From assembly GCA_019614645.1 (NCBI GenBank), contig JABWDB010000013.1:1798001-1862000 (forward strand): a stretch of DNA of 64,000 bases, in the 5' to 3' direction. A program made the position numbers and the translations under genes. Position 1 is the first letter of the stretch, and every line of letters starts with the position of its first letter. The stretch is from Stratiolaelaps scimitus (lineage: Eukaryota; Arthropoda; Arachnida; Mesostigmata; Laelapidae). Of the stretch, positions 1 to 27,027 are shown one piece after another. The notes under the pieces are model-generated. The model saw only the letters and a list, made by a program, of their open reading frames with translations. It searched no databases and was not told the origin of the DNA.

Positions 1-21
1 ATATTGGCGCACTGCGTTCCG

Positions 22-27
22 TTTATT
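22..27 (-). promoter_or_regulatory. Candidate poly(A) signal downstream of PIGU
   Basis: AATAAA on the minus strand about 590 bp beyond the PIGU stop codon. It is the only clear canonical hexamer noticed in this flank. Use for PIGU is inferred from position only. Confidence 0.3.
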
Positions 28-612
28 AATTTGACACGTCACATTCAGTCAGTGTAGAAAGTCTGTACATATTTACACGTCGCAAGCTCTTTATGAATCG
101 TTTCTTCCACATCACTACGCAGTCACCTATTTCGTAATTATCTCTCATATACACTTTTACTTAATGATTTGGCTATCTAAATATCTACCTATATATTATT
201 ATTACTATTAATATTATTCTATATCCATATTGTTGTCATTACTAATCAAACTACATCGACAACTTATAATCAACATTGACGATGGAATGAGCACAGCTCT
301 AGAAAAGTCCCGTCACTGGATCGACCTCAGGGAAAAACGAAATTACGCTGCAATAACCTCACTATTATTAACAGTAATCATAAAAACTTAGTCCCACATC
401 CGGGACGGTCGTTATGATGGCGGAGAGAATACTGCCGTGACAATTATACTGGTCCTCAGTTATCAGGCCATCTCTCGAAGCGCCACACCTGATCAGGGCT
501 TTCTTCTATTTGCTTTACTTAGCCCCATTCTTTCTATGATTCTCTTTCTCTCTCTCTCTCTCTCTGTCTCGCTTGTTCATCAATCGCTGCTACTACTTCT
601 AGGACACGGGCA
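28..612. other. 3' flank of PIGU, no gene seen
   Basis: AT-rich sequence with a CT-dinucleotide run at about 541-570. No coding segment is supported. Part is probably PIGU 3' untranslated region. Confidence 0.5.
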
Positions 613-2758
613 CTATTCGAGAGTAAGTTTGAGCTTCTTTGCTTCGAACTCTTTCGCATCGCCGTGCTGAAGGTAAAACTTGCGCTTCATATCGGAAACT
701 AGCAGATCTGTGAGCAGGAACACTTGTGCGACGTTGTAGAGTAACGTCATAGCAAAGTAGAAATTGGCGTTGCCCGAATAGGCGAAAATCCACTGCTGCC
801 ACATGATCGGTGTGAGGACGAGACAGAGTGCAATAGCTGTGAACACAACAATGACCTGTCGCATCAGATCGAACAGATGCCGAAAGATGGGCAGTAGCGA
901 TGAGTAGAATGCAAAATCTGCGAGACTCGGGTACGGCTTGAACACAGCGACGGTGACAAGGAGCGTCCAGTAGAGCAGCAGAGGGTCCTTGCGCAGCTTG
1001 ATCGCCAAGGGCGCCACGTAGATAAACACGTTGAGATGAAACACGCAGAGGAAGAACCACCGAAAGTGGTCGAACAGCTCGGTGAAGAAGTACCAGAATA
1101 AACCGACGTTTGGCGTCAGATCGGTAACCGCCAGCTGGAAGTAGTACGAGGAGATGTGTGAGTTGCTGTTGAAGCTCATTAGCTGGGCTAGAATGGCGAC
1201 ATACGCAGAAAGAAACAGGATGCACGGCGTTCGGTGTCGGATGAACAGCATCGCCGGGACAACGAGAATCACCGTGTGAAGACACCGTGAGGTGAGCAAT
1301 GCCAACGTCACAGTGCTTAGCGGCCAAGCGCCGTACACCATAGCGAACAGGCTTAGCGTGTGTAGTAGATTGTCGAAGATCGACGTGTTCTGCGACACGC
1401 ATGATAGCACGTTGAACGGCGACAGGCAGTACACGGTGAGAACGAGGGTGGGGATTTGTCGGGCTGTCGCTATCGTGAGGACGAGCTTTCTCGACGACTG
1501 CGCCTTCGACAGGCTGCGATCCTGATGTAACAGGATCTGGACACACTTCTTTGACGCGGCATAGAGTATGAGGCCGGTGAGTAAATCAACCGCAATGAAG
1601 AGGTGCACAAGACCGTTACTTCGGAGGAACGACAGTAGAAGCGAGTAGAATCGTAGCGACAGGTACGGCTCATGGAGGATGTCCCCTAAAATGCACAACA
1701 CGCCGAAATGGATACAAGAAGACAAAAAAACACAAACAGCACAGCGTAAGCAACAATTACAACAACCAGAGCAGCACGAAAGGCACGGTCCAGAAGGTAG
1801 AATTTACCGATAGTTGCCAGCGAGTGAAACTAAGTAGGAATCTAAAATAGCCGTGTAAAGTTCGGTTAAGTTAAAACGCCGTTCAACCAAATATAGTACA
1901 CGCACACGCTCATACACATTGCAAATTGACCACCGATGATCTGACACCGATGTTATATGAACGTACGTGAACGTCTGGGTGTTCGTGCTTATCCCGAATT
2001 TATATAGCTATTTGAAAATGGTCTGTGCTCGCTGCACAGACAGCGGTATTAACGATCCTGATAACAAATTGGATGAGTTTTGAATACAGAGAAAATAAAT
2101 GGTGCCTGCCATCATATAGTCGTATAAATACAAAGGCTGGAGAATTACATAGGCAGGATAGTGGACGGCTTCAATGATCGATAATTTTAATTTGACTTCC
2201 GTTAGAATCAAGGACCTTGCGCACACGGCTATGAACAGATCAGCTCTTCAACCTCTCTCGGTATTGACAACTGTCGCAAAAGCAATTTCCTTTTGCACAT
2301 CGAACAAGCAAGCGCGAGTGTTGAACGTATCTCATCTCAAACAGGACAAGTTCACGCTGTGCTGGCTGCGTTCCCCTTGAGCATTATCCTGGGTGATTGT
2401 ACCTCCCATCACTATAAATAATAATTAACAAAATTTATCACACGAACGTCTATCCGACCGGCGCTGGCCTCTGTACCACCAATATTGCAACGGATGCCAG
2501 GAGCGTCAATATGAAGAATAATGATATATGTGTATACGGCCATTTGTGTGTCAGCAACAGTTCAAAATACGAACCGGAATACGGGTTGATTCCATGTTTC
2601 TCCAAAAAGTAGCCCTCAACGACTCTCTTCCATGAGTTCATCGGGGTGCTGAGCTCGACACGGTCCGCAATTCTACCCCGAAATTCTGACCACATTAGAG
2701 CTAATCGCAGCGCATAGCCGATGGCAATGAGAAGCACGGCGTTAACCGCTGCCCCCAT
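613..2758 (-). CDS. PIGU: PIG-U, GPI transamidase complex subunit (2 exons)
   Basis: PIG-U is a multi-pass ER membrane subunit of the GPI transamidase, which attaches preassembled GPI anchors to protein C-termini. Exon 1 is 2758..2575 and exon 2 is 1685..613; together they encode 418 residues, close to the human protein (about 435). The donor is GTTCGT after 2575 and the acceptor is TTTTAG before 1685; the split Gly codon keeps phase and joins NPYSG to DILHEPYLS, a junction that matches the family alignment. Recognised conserved stretches are SWKRVVEG near the N-terminus and DLTPNVGLFWYFFTELFDHF in the middle. Hydrophobic segments run through the whole protein. The ATG at 2758 starts a hydrophobic segment, as in homologues. 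Intron 1 is about 890 bp. The gene is divergent from IFT122. Family assignment is firm; exon borders are by eye. Confidence 0.93.
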
Positions 2759-3057
2759 CTCTACCTAGAAGTTAATTGACGCTTTCACGATTATTAACAG
2801 AAACAACAACAAAGTAGTAACAATTTCAATTTGACAAACAACACTCAGACGCCCCTTTGAGCGCACCGCTCCGGTGAGGGAGCGAGCTCATTCAAGTGTG
2901 TGGGATGCTGCCATCGAACTAAATATATAAATATCATACACGTGCTATTTACCTCATGGCGTGTCGATCTGCTGGCGAGTGGCGCAGTGTCAGTCAATGG
3001 GCGATGAATGAAGACTGTGGTTTATATCTCTTGTCGCTACTCTCCTAGCCGCGAGAC

Positions 3058-3091
<34 letters not shown>

Positions 3092-3299
3092 CTCGCTGCG
3101 GAGATTATAGGCTTGATATTTAAATGGAGTCGGGCAGACGGGTCCAGCCCTAACGTGTGCGAGTAAAGCCTCTGACCACTATATTTTTTATAAAAAGTAT
3201 TTGGATAAGTATTGTATATACATGATATAACGGTTTAATCATGTATATTCAATACTTTTCAATATCAATTTTTTTTTTATATTTACGATTTATATAGCA

Positions 3300-3362
<63 letters not shown>

Positions 3363-5472
3363 GAATTAAGTTACACAAAATCGACTAGATTTTGTGAATT
3401 TTGCTAACATTGATAGCTCTTCCAGAGCAGGCAATGTTAGTTGATATGTGCTCATAATGAACTCAATGGGGTGACCACTGCAGGGTTCATATTTGTTAGC
3501 TCAATATTATATCCAAGTCTCGTTAGAATCAACATTTTCAGCATAATGCCTGTTCTCTGGACATCGCATTCACGTATTTAACTCTGGAAACAGTTCAGTT
3601 GTTCCCTTGAGGTACTGGATTTAGGATAAGTACAACCGTGAAAAAGCATCTGCACTTAAATTTGTAGGTTAAACCTCGAAGCAATAAATACAGACGGGGA
3701 GACACGAGCATATTTGTGCTGTCTTTAGCTACAAAACATGACGGAGCAGCTACAAATGTTGTATATTTCTGAACAGAAAGTTAATGTAATATTCTCAAGA
3801 GATTTACGCGCAGGGAGCGCAATTTATACCCAGGCAAAGGCTTTAGGGTTTACTTTATAACAGATGATAACATTATCAAAAATAGATTACAAAGAGGAAC
3901 GGGGGGGCGCCAAATAACGTCGCCAGACAGAGACAGGGAGAGAAAGAGAGCATGAAGCTTCGTGGTTTTGTAATTGGTTCTTGGTGACATGTGGAGAGAA
4001 GTGTACTTGTGCCCGCAGTGATGTACGCTGATCCCGCTGTGACTGTGGGTAGTAATACAATAAACAGTATAAATCATGTACCACTATGTGCAGTTGGGTA
4101 CAGCACACAATGCTGTATGTATATACGTTTGATGCACACAATTTGTGGGAATTTTCGCGTCTAGCTTCTGGGCGAAGAGGGACTTTCCGTGGACTTTGAA
4201 TGTTCGCTTTAAGTCAGCCCGGAAAATTTAGTGTTACTGGAAAGAGAGAGAGAGAGAGAGATAGGCACCAGGCGAGAATCGCAGAAGATATTGATGACAC
4301 GCGGTATTAACCAAGGAACTCTTGGGGACAGCAAAGTGTTACAAGCTAAATGCGGCAGGGCAATTCGAAGTGGATGGGATCAGCAGCTGCATATGATCCA
4401 CATGACGGAGCTAATCGTAAAAGAGAAGGTTTGCCAATTTCCACAGACAGACGACATGGGAACAAAACTGTACGAATGAAAAAACGAGTACACATTGTGT
4501 GACAATGGAACGAAAATCATATTGACATAAGTACTGGTACCAACTATCCTCACTTGAATGATTCAACGAAACAAAGGCGTCTGATATACAAAGCAAATAT
4601 ATATATATATATAGCTAGTTCTCTAATTATTGCATATTTGAAGACTCACAATGATGACTAATATCACAGAGTGTGGGTAAGACAGCCACCCGACGTAGCG
4701 AAAATGATACTTTTCGTTCGCCAACAAACATAACAAGGCACTTATCAGGCTACCATCATTTTTCTCCACATCGCTACATCAGTCGACGGATCTAGAGGGC
4801 TTTCCAGGGGTTATTGCTACTGTATTGAATGATTACACGAGTTTGGCGTCAGGAGCGTCATGATTCGAATGCCAGACGCATCCGGCAACTCATCCGAAAT
4901 CGCAGCCTATATAATCCGGTGTGATTTTCGTGAAATATAAAATAGGAATGGTCACGTTCTTCCCATACGAAACCGCCTGCTTTAACGGCTGACTGATGAC
5001 ATAACGAGGACAGGGTCAAATTATTGCGCATTATTTATTTTTTACATAATTATTGAGTTCGTCTTTAGCTGTGCTCTTTTGCTGCAAACGCTAGCGGTAC
5101 GCCGAACTAAACCCCTCAGATGATTGCTCCCATAGCGACGCATGTACGTTTCCATAACAAAGCGCCTGCGTTTAGATCTATCGTTGGGCTGCCTGTACAA
5201 TGAGTCTATCAGGTCGTGATGCAGGTCCCGCCTCTCCTACTGTGACTGCTACTCTACAACTTCGACGAAACTCGAAATATATGAAAATAAGACAAACACC
5301 ATATTTTGTGCGGTGCGTAGAGTGAGATGCATTGTGAGGTATATCCAGTGGACAGTGTCCTGTGTTGCGCCAACAACTCCTGAATTCGACGAGGTCGAGA
5401 CAACGATAGAATCGCGTTCGTGTTTTTCGTCGAAGTGATAGCGATACTGTATTAACGATCACAAGTACCACG
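2759..5472. other. Divergent intergenic region between PIGU and IFT122
   Basis: Contains AT microsatellites at 3059-3082 (running into GT repeats) and 3303-3359, and a GA run at 4241-4261. Short open frames here show no recognisable protein. It probably holds the promoters of both flanking genes, but I cannot point to a specific element. Confidence 0.5.
3303..3359. repeat. AT dinucleotide microsatellite
   Basis: About 28 uninterrupted AT units upstream of PIGU. One of several such arrays in the window. Confidence 0.9.
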
Positions 5473-8400
5473 ATGCGTACCAGTGTCTTATGGCAGGATA
5501 ATGTGCGAGATACCGAGAGCAACGAGCAGGTATGCTGTTGTCGAAGGGAAGCCTTAAAAAAAGGCGCATTCGACCTGTATTCATGTATTGTGCAGGTATT
5601 TTGTTATCCACAGGGAGCTTCGAGAGTGTCATTCGCACGCTGCTTAGAAATGTCAAATCTCCCTCCTCAGAATCGACTGGTTAGCTGACGGGGAGTAGAG
5701 CATAGATTCAAGTAAAATTTTACTGTTGGGATATTTACATTAGTACCTGGAACAGGAAGTTATTTTTCTTCGCTGTCGGTAAGTGGCAGGGGAAGCTTCC
5801 CAGAGTCACGAACATAAAATATAGCCATTTCGTTAGGTGCCGTTGTATGATTCATCTGGTTGCCTGCCGATCTGAGAACGTATATAAGTAAGCATGTGTT
5901 CGTTTGGCCACAAGCTACATACGATAATTCATGTTGAACTATTTTGCAGATTATCTATGACGTGTGCTTTGAGCCTGGTGGAGCTCGACTTCTTGTTGCC
6001 GCGGGTAGCAAGGTGCTTGTGTACAATACCGATTCGGGCCAACTCATCGACGCACTCAAGGGCCATAAAGACCTCGTGTACTGTTTGTCGTACGCGTCAG
6101 ATGGTCAGCGGTAGGTACAATTCTGTCCACGTAACTAGTGTTCCTGCTAATATGAACAATTAGCATCACCCGAGTTGTAACACCAGCCGAAATTCATTAG
6201 TACGCCAGAGCTCCGCAAATTTTGTTCATATTTGTGCTCAGCATGACAACACAATGATTTCCCCCTCCGACCGTGTACTTGCCGCAGGTTTGCATCTGGC
6301 GGAGCCGACAAGATGGTGATCATATGGACCCCTCAGTTAGAAGGCATCCTGAAGTATTCGCACACCGACTCGTTGCAATGCCTGTCCTACAATCCGGTGA
6401 CGCACCAGCTTCTGAGCTGTGCTACCGGCGATTTCGGTAAGAATTAGACTTTGATTTGCGGCAGTGATGATTACACGTTGTTGTTGTTGTTCTTACCATG
6501 TATTGCATTAACCACCCGTTATGCCCGTTCAGGTATCTGGAGTTGGGAACAGAAGTCCGTGACGAAGCATCGAGTGACAGCGCGGATCACCAGCTGCTGC
6601 TGGAAGCAAGACGGCTCATGTTTCGCCCTTGGCATGGCTAATGGCGTTGTATCCATTCGAAATAGGTGCGTTCATTAGCGGCGACAAGGAACCGCCACAG
6701 TATTGAACCTATTCATTGAACTATGTGGAGAATTTTGCAGCTCAATGCGACCAGTAACGCTAGATAGCCGAGCGAAAGCAGAAGAATTTCTGACTGGTGT
6801 ACCGGTGCAAAGCTGCTACGAAATACTTCCGAGGCCTGCAGGTGTGGCGTCGGCTGGGCAGACTGTACGGTGAAGTTGTACGAAGTTCCTACAGGAGACG
6901 CAGACCGGGACTAAGTAGAAGGATATTGCTGGATATATATATATATATATATTGCCGCTAGTTAGAGGAACATGTGCTATATGTGATAAATATAGTAATC
7001 TGCCAATTAAATTGCATGATTAGTCAGTTTGGGAGATAACAACGGAACGGTACAATGATAACCTTATGTGGGCAATCTGAAACCGCGAGTAAATTCGTTA
7101 CTTGCAGACAAATTGTCGATTGTTTTCGGACTGGAAGGACGGAGGGTGTACGTTCTGCACACCTGTACAATGACACAGGCTTAGACAAACAACTAAGTAA
7201 TCATTGCCCTGTATGCGTGTCTTTCAGAGTTGGTGACGAAACGTTGAAAATTGAACGACCCAGCGAAGTTTGGGGTGTGGCTTTCTGTCCACCAGCAGAT
7301 GACGAATTTGATCTCGCAGTGGCTGACTGGAGTCAAACACTATCATTCTATACACTCAATGGACGACTAGTAACAAAAGAGCGCCCTTTAGGCTTCGACA
7401 CTCTGTTTATGAAATACTTCGGCAATAACTACCTAGTGCTTGGCGGCTCGAACAACGCACTGACGATCCTCAGTCGCGAAGGAGTTCATCTTGGTGGACC
7501 CCTTTGCGAGCAGAAGGGGTGGCTCTGGTGCTGCGACGTAATACCCAATAAAGACACTCATCATATCGCGATTGGTGAGGGTCCCATTTTACTTAGTAAC
7601 CTGAATACAAATGACAAATGGAAAATTAATTACGAATGCTCACATCGCCTACTACTCTCTGCTAAGCTAACCCGTTGAACTCAGCAGTGAATCGAATCTC
7701 TGCTTCGTCACTCCCCAACGGGCCATGACCTGACATCGCTCAGGAACCATTCTGCCCTCTCACACATGTAATATGTACAACAATAAATTTCGCTTCTAAT
7801 TTCTTCGGCGTCTCCGTTCATATCCACATTTTTTTTTCAGGTAGCAATGACGGAGCGATTGCAATCGTCCAACTTGGTTTGGCCACTGTCCACAGTCTGT
7901 ATCGGGAACGGTACGCCTTCCGCGAAAATATGACACACGTGGTCATTCAACATATGGTGACGGGCGAGAAGGTGCGGATCAAATGTCGCGACGTCGTTCG
8001 TAAGCTTGCGATTTACAAGGACAACCTCGCGGTTCAGCTAGCCGAGCGTGTGATCATCTACGAGCAGGCGGAGGCGATGCACTACAAAGTGAAGAAAAAA
8101 CTTAACATGAAGGTCGAGTGCAGTCTCCTCGTCATCTGCTCGGAAAATCTTGTACTCTGTCAAGAGCGCACGTTGCAGTCACTTTCGCTTGACGGTAATG
8201 TTGACCGTCAGTGGACAATGTCTGCGCCGATTCGGTATATCAAGGTGATTGGTGGCGCTCGGGCGAGGGAAGGCCTTCTCGTCGGATGCAAAGACGGTAG
8301 TGTCACGCTGGTCTACCTGAACAATTCCGTTGCGCTGGAAATGCTGAAGAAGCAGAACTACGGCGTGAGATGTCTCGATTGCTCCGCATATCGAAACAAG

Positions 8401-10389
8401 ATCGCAGTTGTGGACGACACTGGCGTGTTGAAGGTCTACAACCGACGTGACACGAACAAGAAGATCCTGTTCGAGGTGAAGGACTCCGCGGCCAGCGTTG
8501 CCTGTAGTACTCAACTAGAGGACCTGTGCGCTTTTTCAGGCAGTCAGAATCTATGCGTTCGGCTGTGCAATGAGAACTCCGCCTCGAACCTTACGTTTGA
8601 AGGCTTTGTGGTCGGCCTTAGTGGAAACAATGCATTTTGCCTTCAGTATAATACAATGATTACGTTTCGTTTAGCGTTAGGCGTTGCTATCAACTCGGCA
8701 ATGGCCAAAGGCGTTGAGGACGCCTACGAAGTTTGCTGTCTGGGAGCCTCAAAGAATGATTGGAAAAAGCTACTCGATACGGCATGCGCCTCATACGAAT
8801 TTTCGGTCATCCGAAAAATCTCCCAGCGAATGAAGAGCTATTCAATGTGCCTTATTGCCAAGGCGGCCGAAAATGAAACAGATCCACAAATGCGGGAGTT
8901 CATCATTCTCGCACGCCTCCTCAAGCAGTATCCGGAGGCAGCAAAATTGGAGGGGTCTCCACAGCTGCAGGAAGCGATCGACGCACTGGCCTCAGATCTC
9001 AACATACTGGACCGTTCTAGAAGCGCTAAAAATAAAGGCGCCATCCTCCGTCGAGCTCAATGGGCGCAGAAAATGAACGACAACAAAAATGCAGTCGAGC
9101 TGTTTCTGGCGGCCGGTGACATTGTAAGCGCCATTCGCATTCTTGCGCAAACGGGACAACATGACCTGGTCTGGGACAATTTGAAAAAGCTCGATCCCGA
9201 GAAAGACCACGAACAGCTTCTGCTCTGTGCACAATACCTGAAGGGCATTGGTCAGGCGGAACTTTGCGTTCGTATCTTCGAGCAGATGAACGATGAAGCG
9301 CTACTTCTCCAGGTTTATTGTGACACGGCCATGTGGGATAAAGCGATTGAGATCGCGGCACGGAGAGGCGAGTCCGTCGAAAAGGAGGTCTACCTCAAGC
9401 AAGCAAACTGGCTAGCGGAGAACGATCAGTTCATCGAGGCACAACTCGCCTTCCAGAAAGGCGGACGACCGAAAGATGCATTTCGCGTTCTCGAACAGCT
9501 ACTGGAGAACGCCGTCGACGAGGAGAGGTTCAACGATGTTAGCTGGTACTATCTACAGATGGCGAACCACTACACGTCCGAAGAAAGGAGCAACGAGGTT
9601 GAGCATACGCGTCTAGTTCGGCTGGCCACGATCTATTATGCGTACAACTACATTTACCGCTATATCGTCGACCCGTTTACGGTGCATTCAGCACATACGC
9701 TATTCTGTATTGCGCGTTACCTTATCAACGAGGAGGCAGCAGTGGCCCAAGCGAACGCCGTGTCCAAAAGCAGTATCCTTATTGCGCTAACAAAGCAATG
9801 CGGAGTTATGGGCGCCTTCAAGGTCGCTCGTTCCGTGTACAACCGATTGCAGCATTTGCTCTTCCCACGTAATCAGGAGCTTCGCCAGTCCGTCGCGATC
9901 CACTCCATCATCAGCAGGTCAAAGGCGTTCGCTGATGCAGAAGATACTGAGTTACCGTGTTACGCCTGCACAAGCATGAATCCCGCCCTCACGAAGAACA
10001 ACCGATGTACGTCGTGCGGCCACGTCTTCATTTACTCGCTCATCACCTTTGAGGTTCTTCCTGTCGTCCCGCTGCTCAACGAGTCACTGAGTGAAGAGGA
10101 ATTCTCGCAGGCGCTCGGGGCCGGCAAACTCTACCGCGACGCTGAATACCGCGTGGTGCGTTCCGGCGGCCAACCTCTGAATCCCCGGGCGGTTCTCATC
10201 GTATCAAAGCGGCCGCCACTCTCCCCGCAATACTTCCTCAATGTGATGCCAGATATTCCAGTGAGCTATTGTCGTGGCTGCTACCAACTGTTCTCCAGTG
10301 ACGACTTCGAGATGAGCACCCTCCAATATGGCCATTGTCCATTCTGCCGAACGCCTGCCGATGACGCCAACAATAGTTCTATGGCCTAG
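5473..10389 (+). CDS. IFT122: IFT122, intraflagellar transport complex A subunit (6 exons)
   Basis: IFT122 is a core subunit of the IFT-A complex, which drives retrograde ciliary transport and membrane-protein entry into cilia; in arthropods cilia are limited mainly to sensory neurons and sperm. Exons: 5473-5529, 5950-6110, 6288-6436, 6533-6665, 7228-7574, 7841-10389; phase is kept at every GT..AG junction and the total is 1131 residues, near the human length. The start MRTSVLWQD aligns with the family N-terminus. Residues from about 20 to 420 form WD40 repeats (GHKDLVYCLSYASDG, GSNDGAIAIVQLG). The second half is alpha-helical, TPR-like (QWLAENDQFIEAQLAFQKGG). The C-terminus has two CxxC pairs each side, Cys989/992 with 1005/1008 and Cys1093/1096 with 1115/1118, likely zinc sites as in homologues. 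Exon 6 alone carries 849 residues. Confidence 0.96.
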
Positions 10390-10721
10390 GGGGAATCTAC
10401 CGGCTCGTTCAATCTCCTGCAGTATCACCGTCGAACGATGAATCTAGTTAGTGATGATCTATCATAGCAAACCAAGAAAGGTAGAATACAGTGTCATTAG
10501 TGTCGAATTTTCTTCGGTTTTGGCTATGGTAATGAACCACTAAGTCGGGTGTGATCTATCGGCGTCGGGATCAGTACACGTACCGCACACTGTGATAGTA
10601 ACTTCCTGTGATTGACCAAATCTCCAATGAAAGTAAATGACTTGCATGTCATTCTCGTTGTTTGTATATGTGCATTCGAGACAAGCCGAACGCACGCCCA
10701 CCCATTACAGGATGGCGTAGA

Positions 10722-10732
10722 AATAAAATAAA
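10722..10732 (+). promoter_or_regulatory. Overlapping poly(A) signals of IFT122
   Basis: Two AATAAA hexamers overlap by one base here, 333 bp after the IFT122 stop. Position and strand fit transcript 3' end formation. Confidence 0.6.
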
Positions 10733-10781
10733 AAGAGCTGATATGAGTGATATGTTAAAACACATGAAATAGCCCTTGATA

Positions 10782-10787
10782 TTTATT
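10782..10787 (-). promoter_or_regulatory. Poly(A) signal of the ABCC gene
   Basis: AATAAA on the minus strand, 244 bp beyond the ABCC stop at 11031 and only about 50 bp from the opposing IFT122 signals. Confidence 0.55.
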
Positions 10788-11030
10788 AGTGAAATATTAT
10801 TCTATGTTGTTGTATACAGTTCAAGGTTTCGCCCAATACACACTACCATTAGGAGTTTCCCAAGACCCTCGTTCACAATAGCATAATAATCGAATTCAAT
10901 TAGATTAGTAGACAAATCAACGCAACGGTATATGCGGCGATTCATCGGAGATTTAAGGCCGATCATTCGTCCTTCGTAGGCGGAATTTTCGCTGCAGCCA
11001 ACTGTTTTCTTGACTGGAACGAAATGTTCT

Positions 11031-25017
<13,987 letters not shown>

Positions 25018-27027
25018 TTCCGTCGGTAGCAGTGTCGACAGTTTACACACCGCCGACGCTACCCGGCTAGCGCTCGTTGTTTGAGACGCAAAAACAACTA
25101 AGCACCTATCGCTGTCTGTGCACTCGGAAAAACCAAATGATACTCAATAGAGAATGGACTGGCCCGTACGCCGTGTTGACGTCTATACACAAATAGCTAA
25201 TGAAAGCTTCGTTCGCCTCCTGCAATTAGTTTTGAGTTTCGGGCCAATTGCAGTCAGCGTTGGTAGAAAGCCTAAGGAACGGAGTTTTCGACGACTTCAC
25301 CTTGGGACGACGTAATGCCAGGAAGGCGTTATGTGCGTACGGTTAGTGGATCGTGGAAAATTCACCGAGTAGTTTTCGTAAATATTTGATCCTAACGGTG
25401 AAATGTATAAGCTCTGTTGGTTATAGAGATCAGAGCCAATATAAAAAAACACGTTATTATTGTACTTCTTCATTATTATCTAATATTACACAAAACAGTA
25501 CTTTGGTGGTTAAACAGTACTTATTAAATAAATAATGCTGTCTTTAAGATATTGACCAAAGCTTGAGGGTTCACCTAGCGTTTAACAGCTGGAAAAGCAT
25601 TGTTTTATTCAAACATACAATAATTAGGAATTAGTTTTAGGGATTATTTGGGGGGGGGATTAATTGGGGACCGGGGCCGAGGCCGACATTGTCCCAAGGA
25701 AGGCGATGGCATTGCCTCTCTGCCTCACAGAGAGCGACAGGCGTTGCAGAAGGAAAGATCCTGCGCGCTTCTCCCCGGTGACGAGGACCAGCTATGGTAG
25801 ACCCCTTCGAGGAAGTTCGCAGTGAGGGGGCCGTACCCGCCTAAGGCTAGAAAAGCTCATACTTCGTGCGACCTCCGTTCTATATGAGAGGATATTTGAC
25901 TGTTTGTAACCATTGAAATACATGCAGCATTCAGGACTAGCTTGCCGACATAGCAGCGGATGATCAGTCAATGGCTTACCTTAGCGAAATCTATCTATCG
26001 CTGTTTTCTGAGTATTCTGTGAAGAATGGAGCCTATACTCTCTTTGTCTAGCTTGTTAGATCTTAACACGATTGGGTTATATAAATATCTACAAATTTGC
26101 CCACTATGTAACAATGAGAGTATATATAATTCTTGTTTCAGTTATACGCACGTTTCCATGTATGACGCTCAATTTTGAATAAATCGCAATATTAGCTCGG
26201 GTATGCCTTTACTGATGTATACTTCCTATGCATCTACACATGATTTTCGTACGGAACGACGATATCTTAATTAATGCACTGCGGCCAACCGTCTATCTAA
26301 GAAGGGATGTTCATCCACCAGGAGTCGGGCAGCATCAAATCCTCCGCTCAAGATTCAGCATCAAGTCGATAACAAGCGATGCAGGCTGTTAGCGCCAAGC
26401 CGAGTATAAGCGTTTTGACTGTTTCAGGACAATACCCCTTTCTATTGTTGTACCCGCGATCAACCTTTTCGTCACTTTAGAGTACGTATGCAACTTAAAT
26501 CTAAGATCCTGAGGCATGAAATGTTCAAAGTCGTAGAAGTATCGTAGAAGGACGTCGATGCCGATTGAAACCATTACTCAGGACAAGTTCTAGCACCAGC
26601 CTCCAAGTGAAATTACCGTATGGCCGTCTACCCATGGATCATCGCAGCGATTTGTTAGCCTGTTTAAATGAGTTCAAACATAATTTCTACTTTGATTCAC
26701 CTTTAGAAGTGATAGATGTTACATATATTGTAGTTCGTACACAAGATCATACGAGATATTTGAGCATCACTTTTTCGTAGTCTATTCAAATCTGATATGC
26801 ACATACCCGCACTGAGATAAAGCTTACGAATGTAAGCTAAAGGAAAAACAAAGAAGCCGAGCCGAGTCCATCAATCGAATCACTTAGTTCAAACAGACAA
26901 GTGATCCTCATGCGAAACAAAAAAAAATACTTCAATGCTATATTTTGTACAGTAAAACGAAATGGCTAACGTTTATTTAATGTAATTAGCTGACATTCAT
27001 AGGAAAATTAAAGTCTGCTCGGATGCG
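25018..27027. other. Intergenic region between ABCC 5' end and TRMT10C 3' end
   Basis: No gene is recognised. A GC-rich block at about 25650-25860, starting at a G run, contrasts with its AT-rich surroundings and may be a decayed transposable element; I could not identify a protein in it. The 5' part presumably holds the ABCC promoter. Confidence 0.45.
26972..26977 (-). promoter_or_regulatory. Poly(A) signal of TRMT10C
   Basis: AATAAA on the minus strand 51 bp beyond the TRMT10C stop codon. Confidence 0.55.

Noticed and set aside
599..1546. A 315-residue open frame overlapping PIGU on the minus strand
   Set aside because: It is a shadow of PIGU exon 2 in another frame; the product has no recognisable family and is His/Arg-rich as expected from a frame-shifted membrane protein gene.
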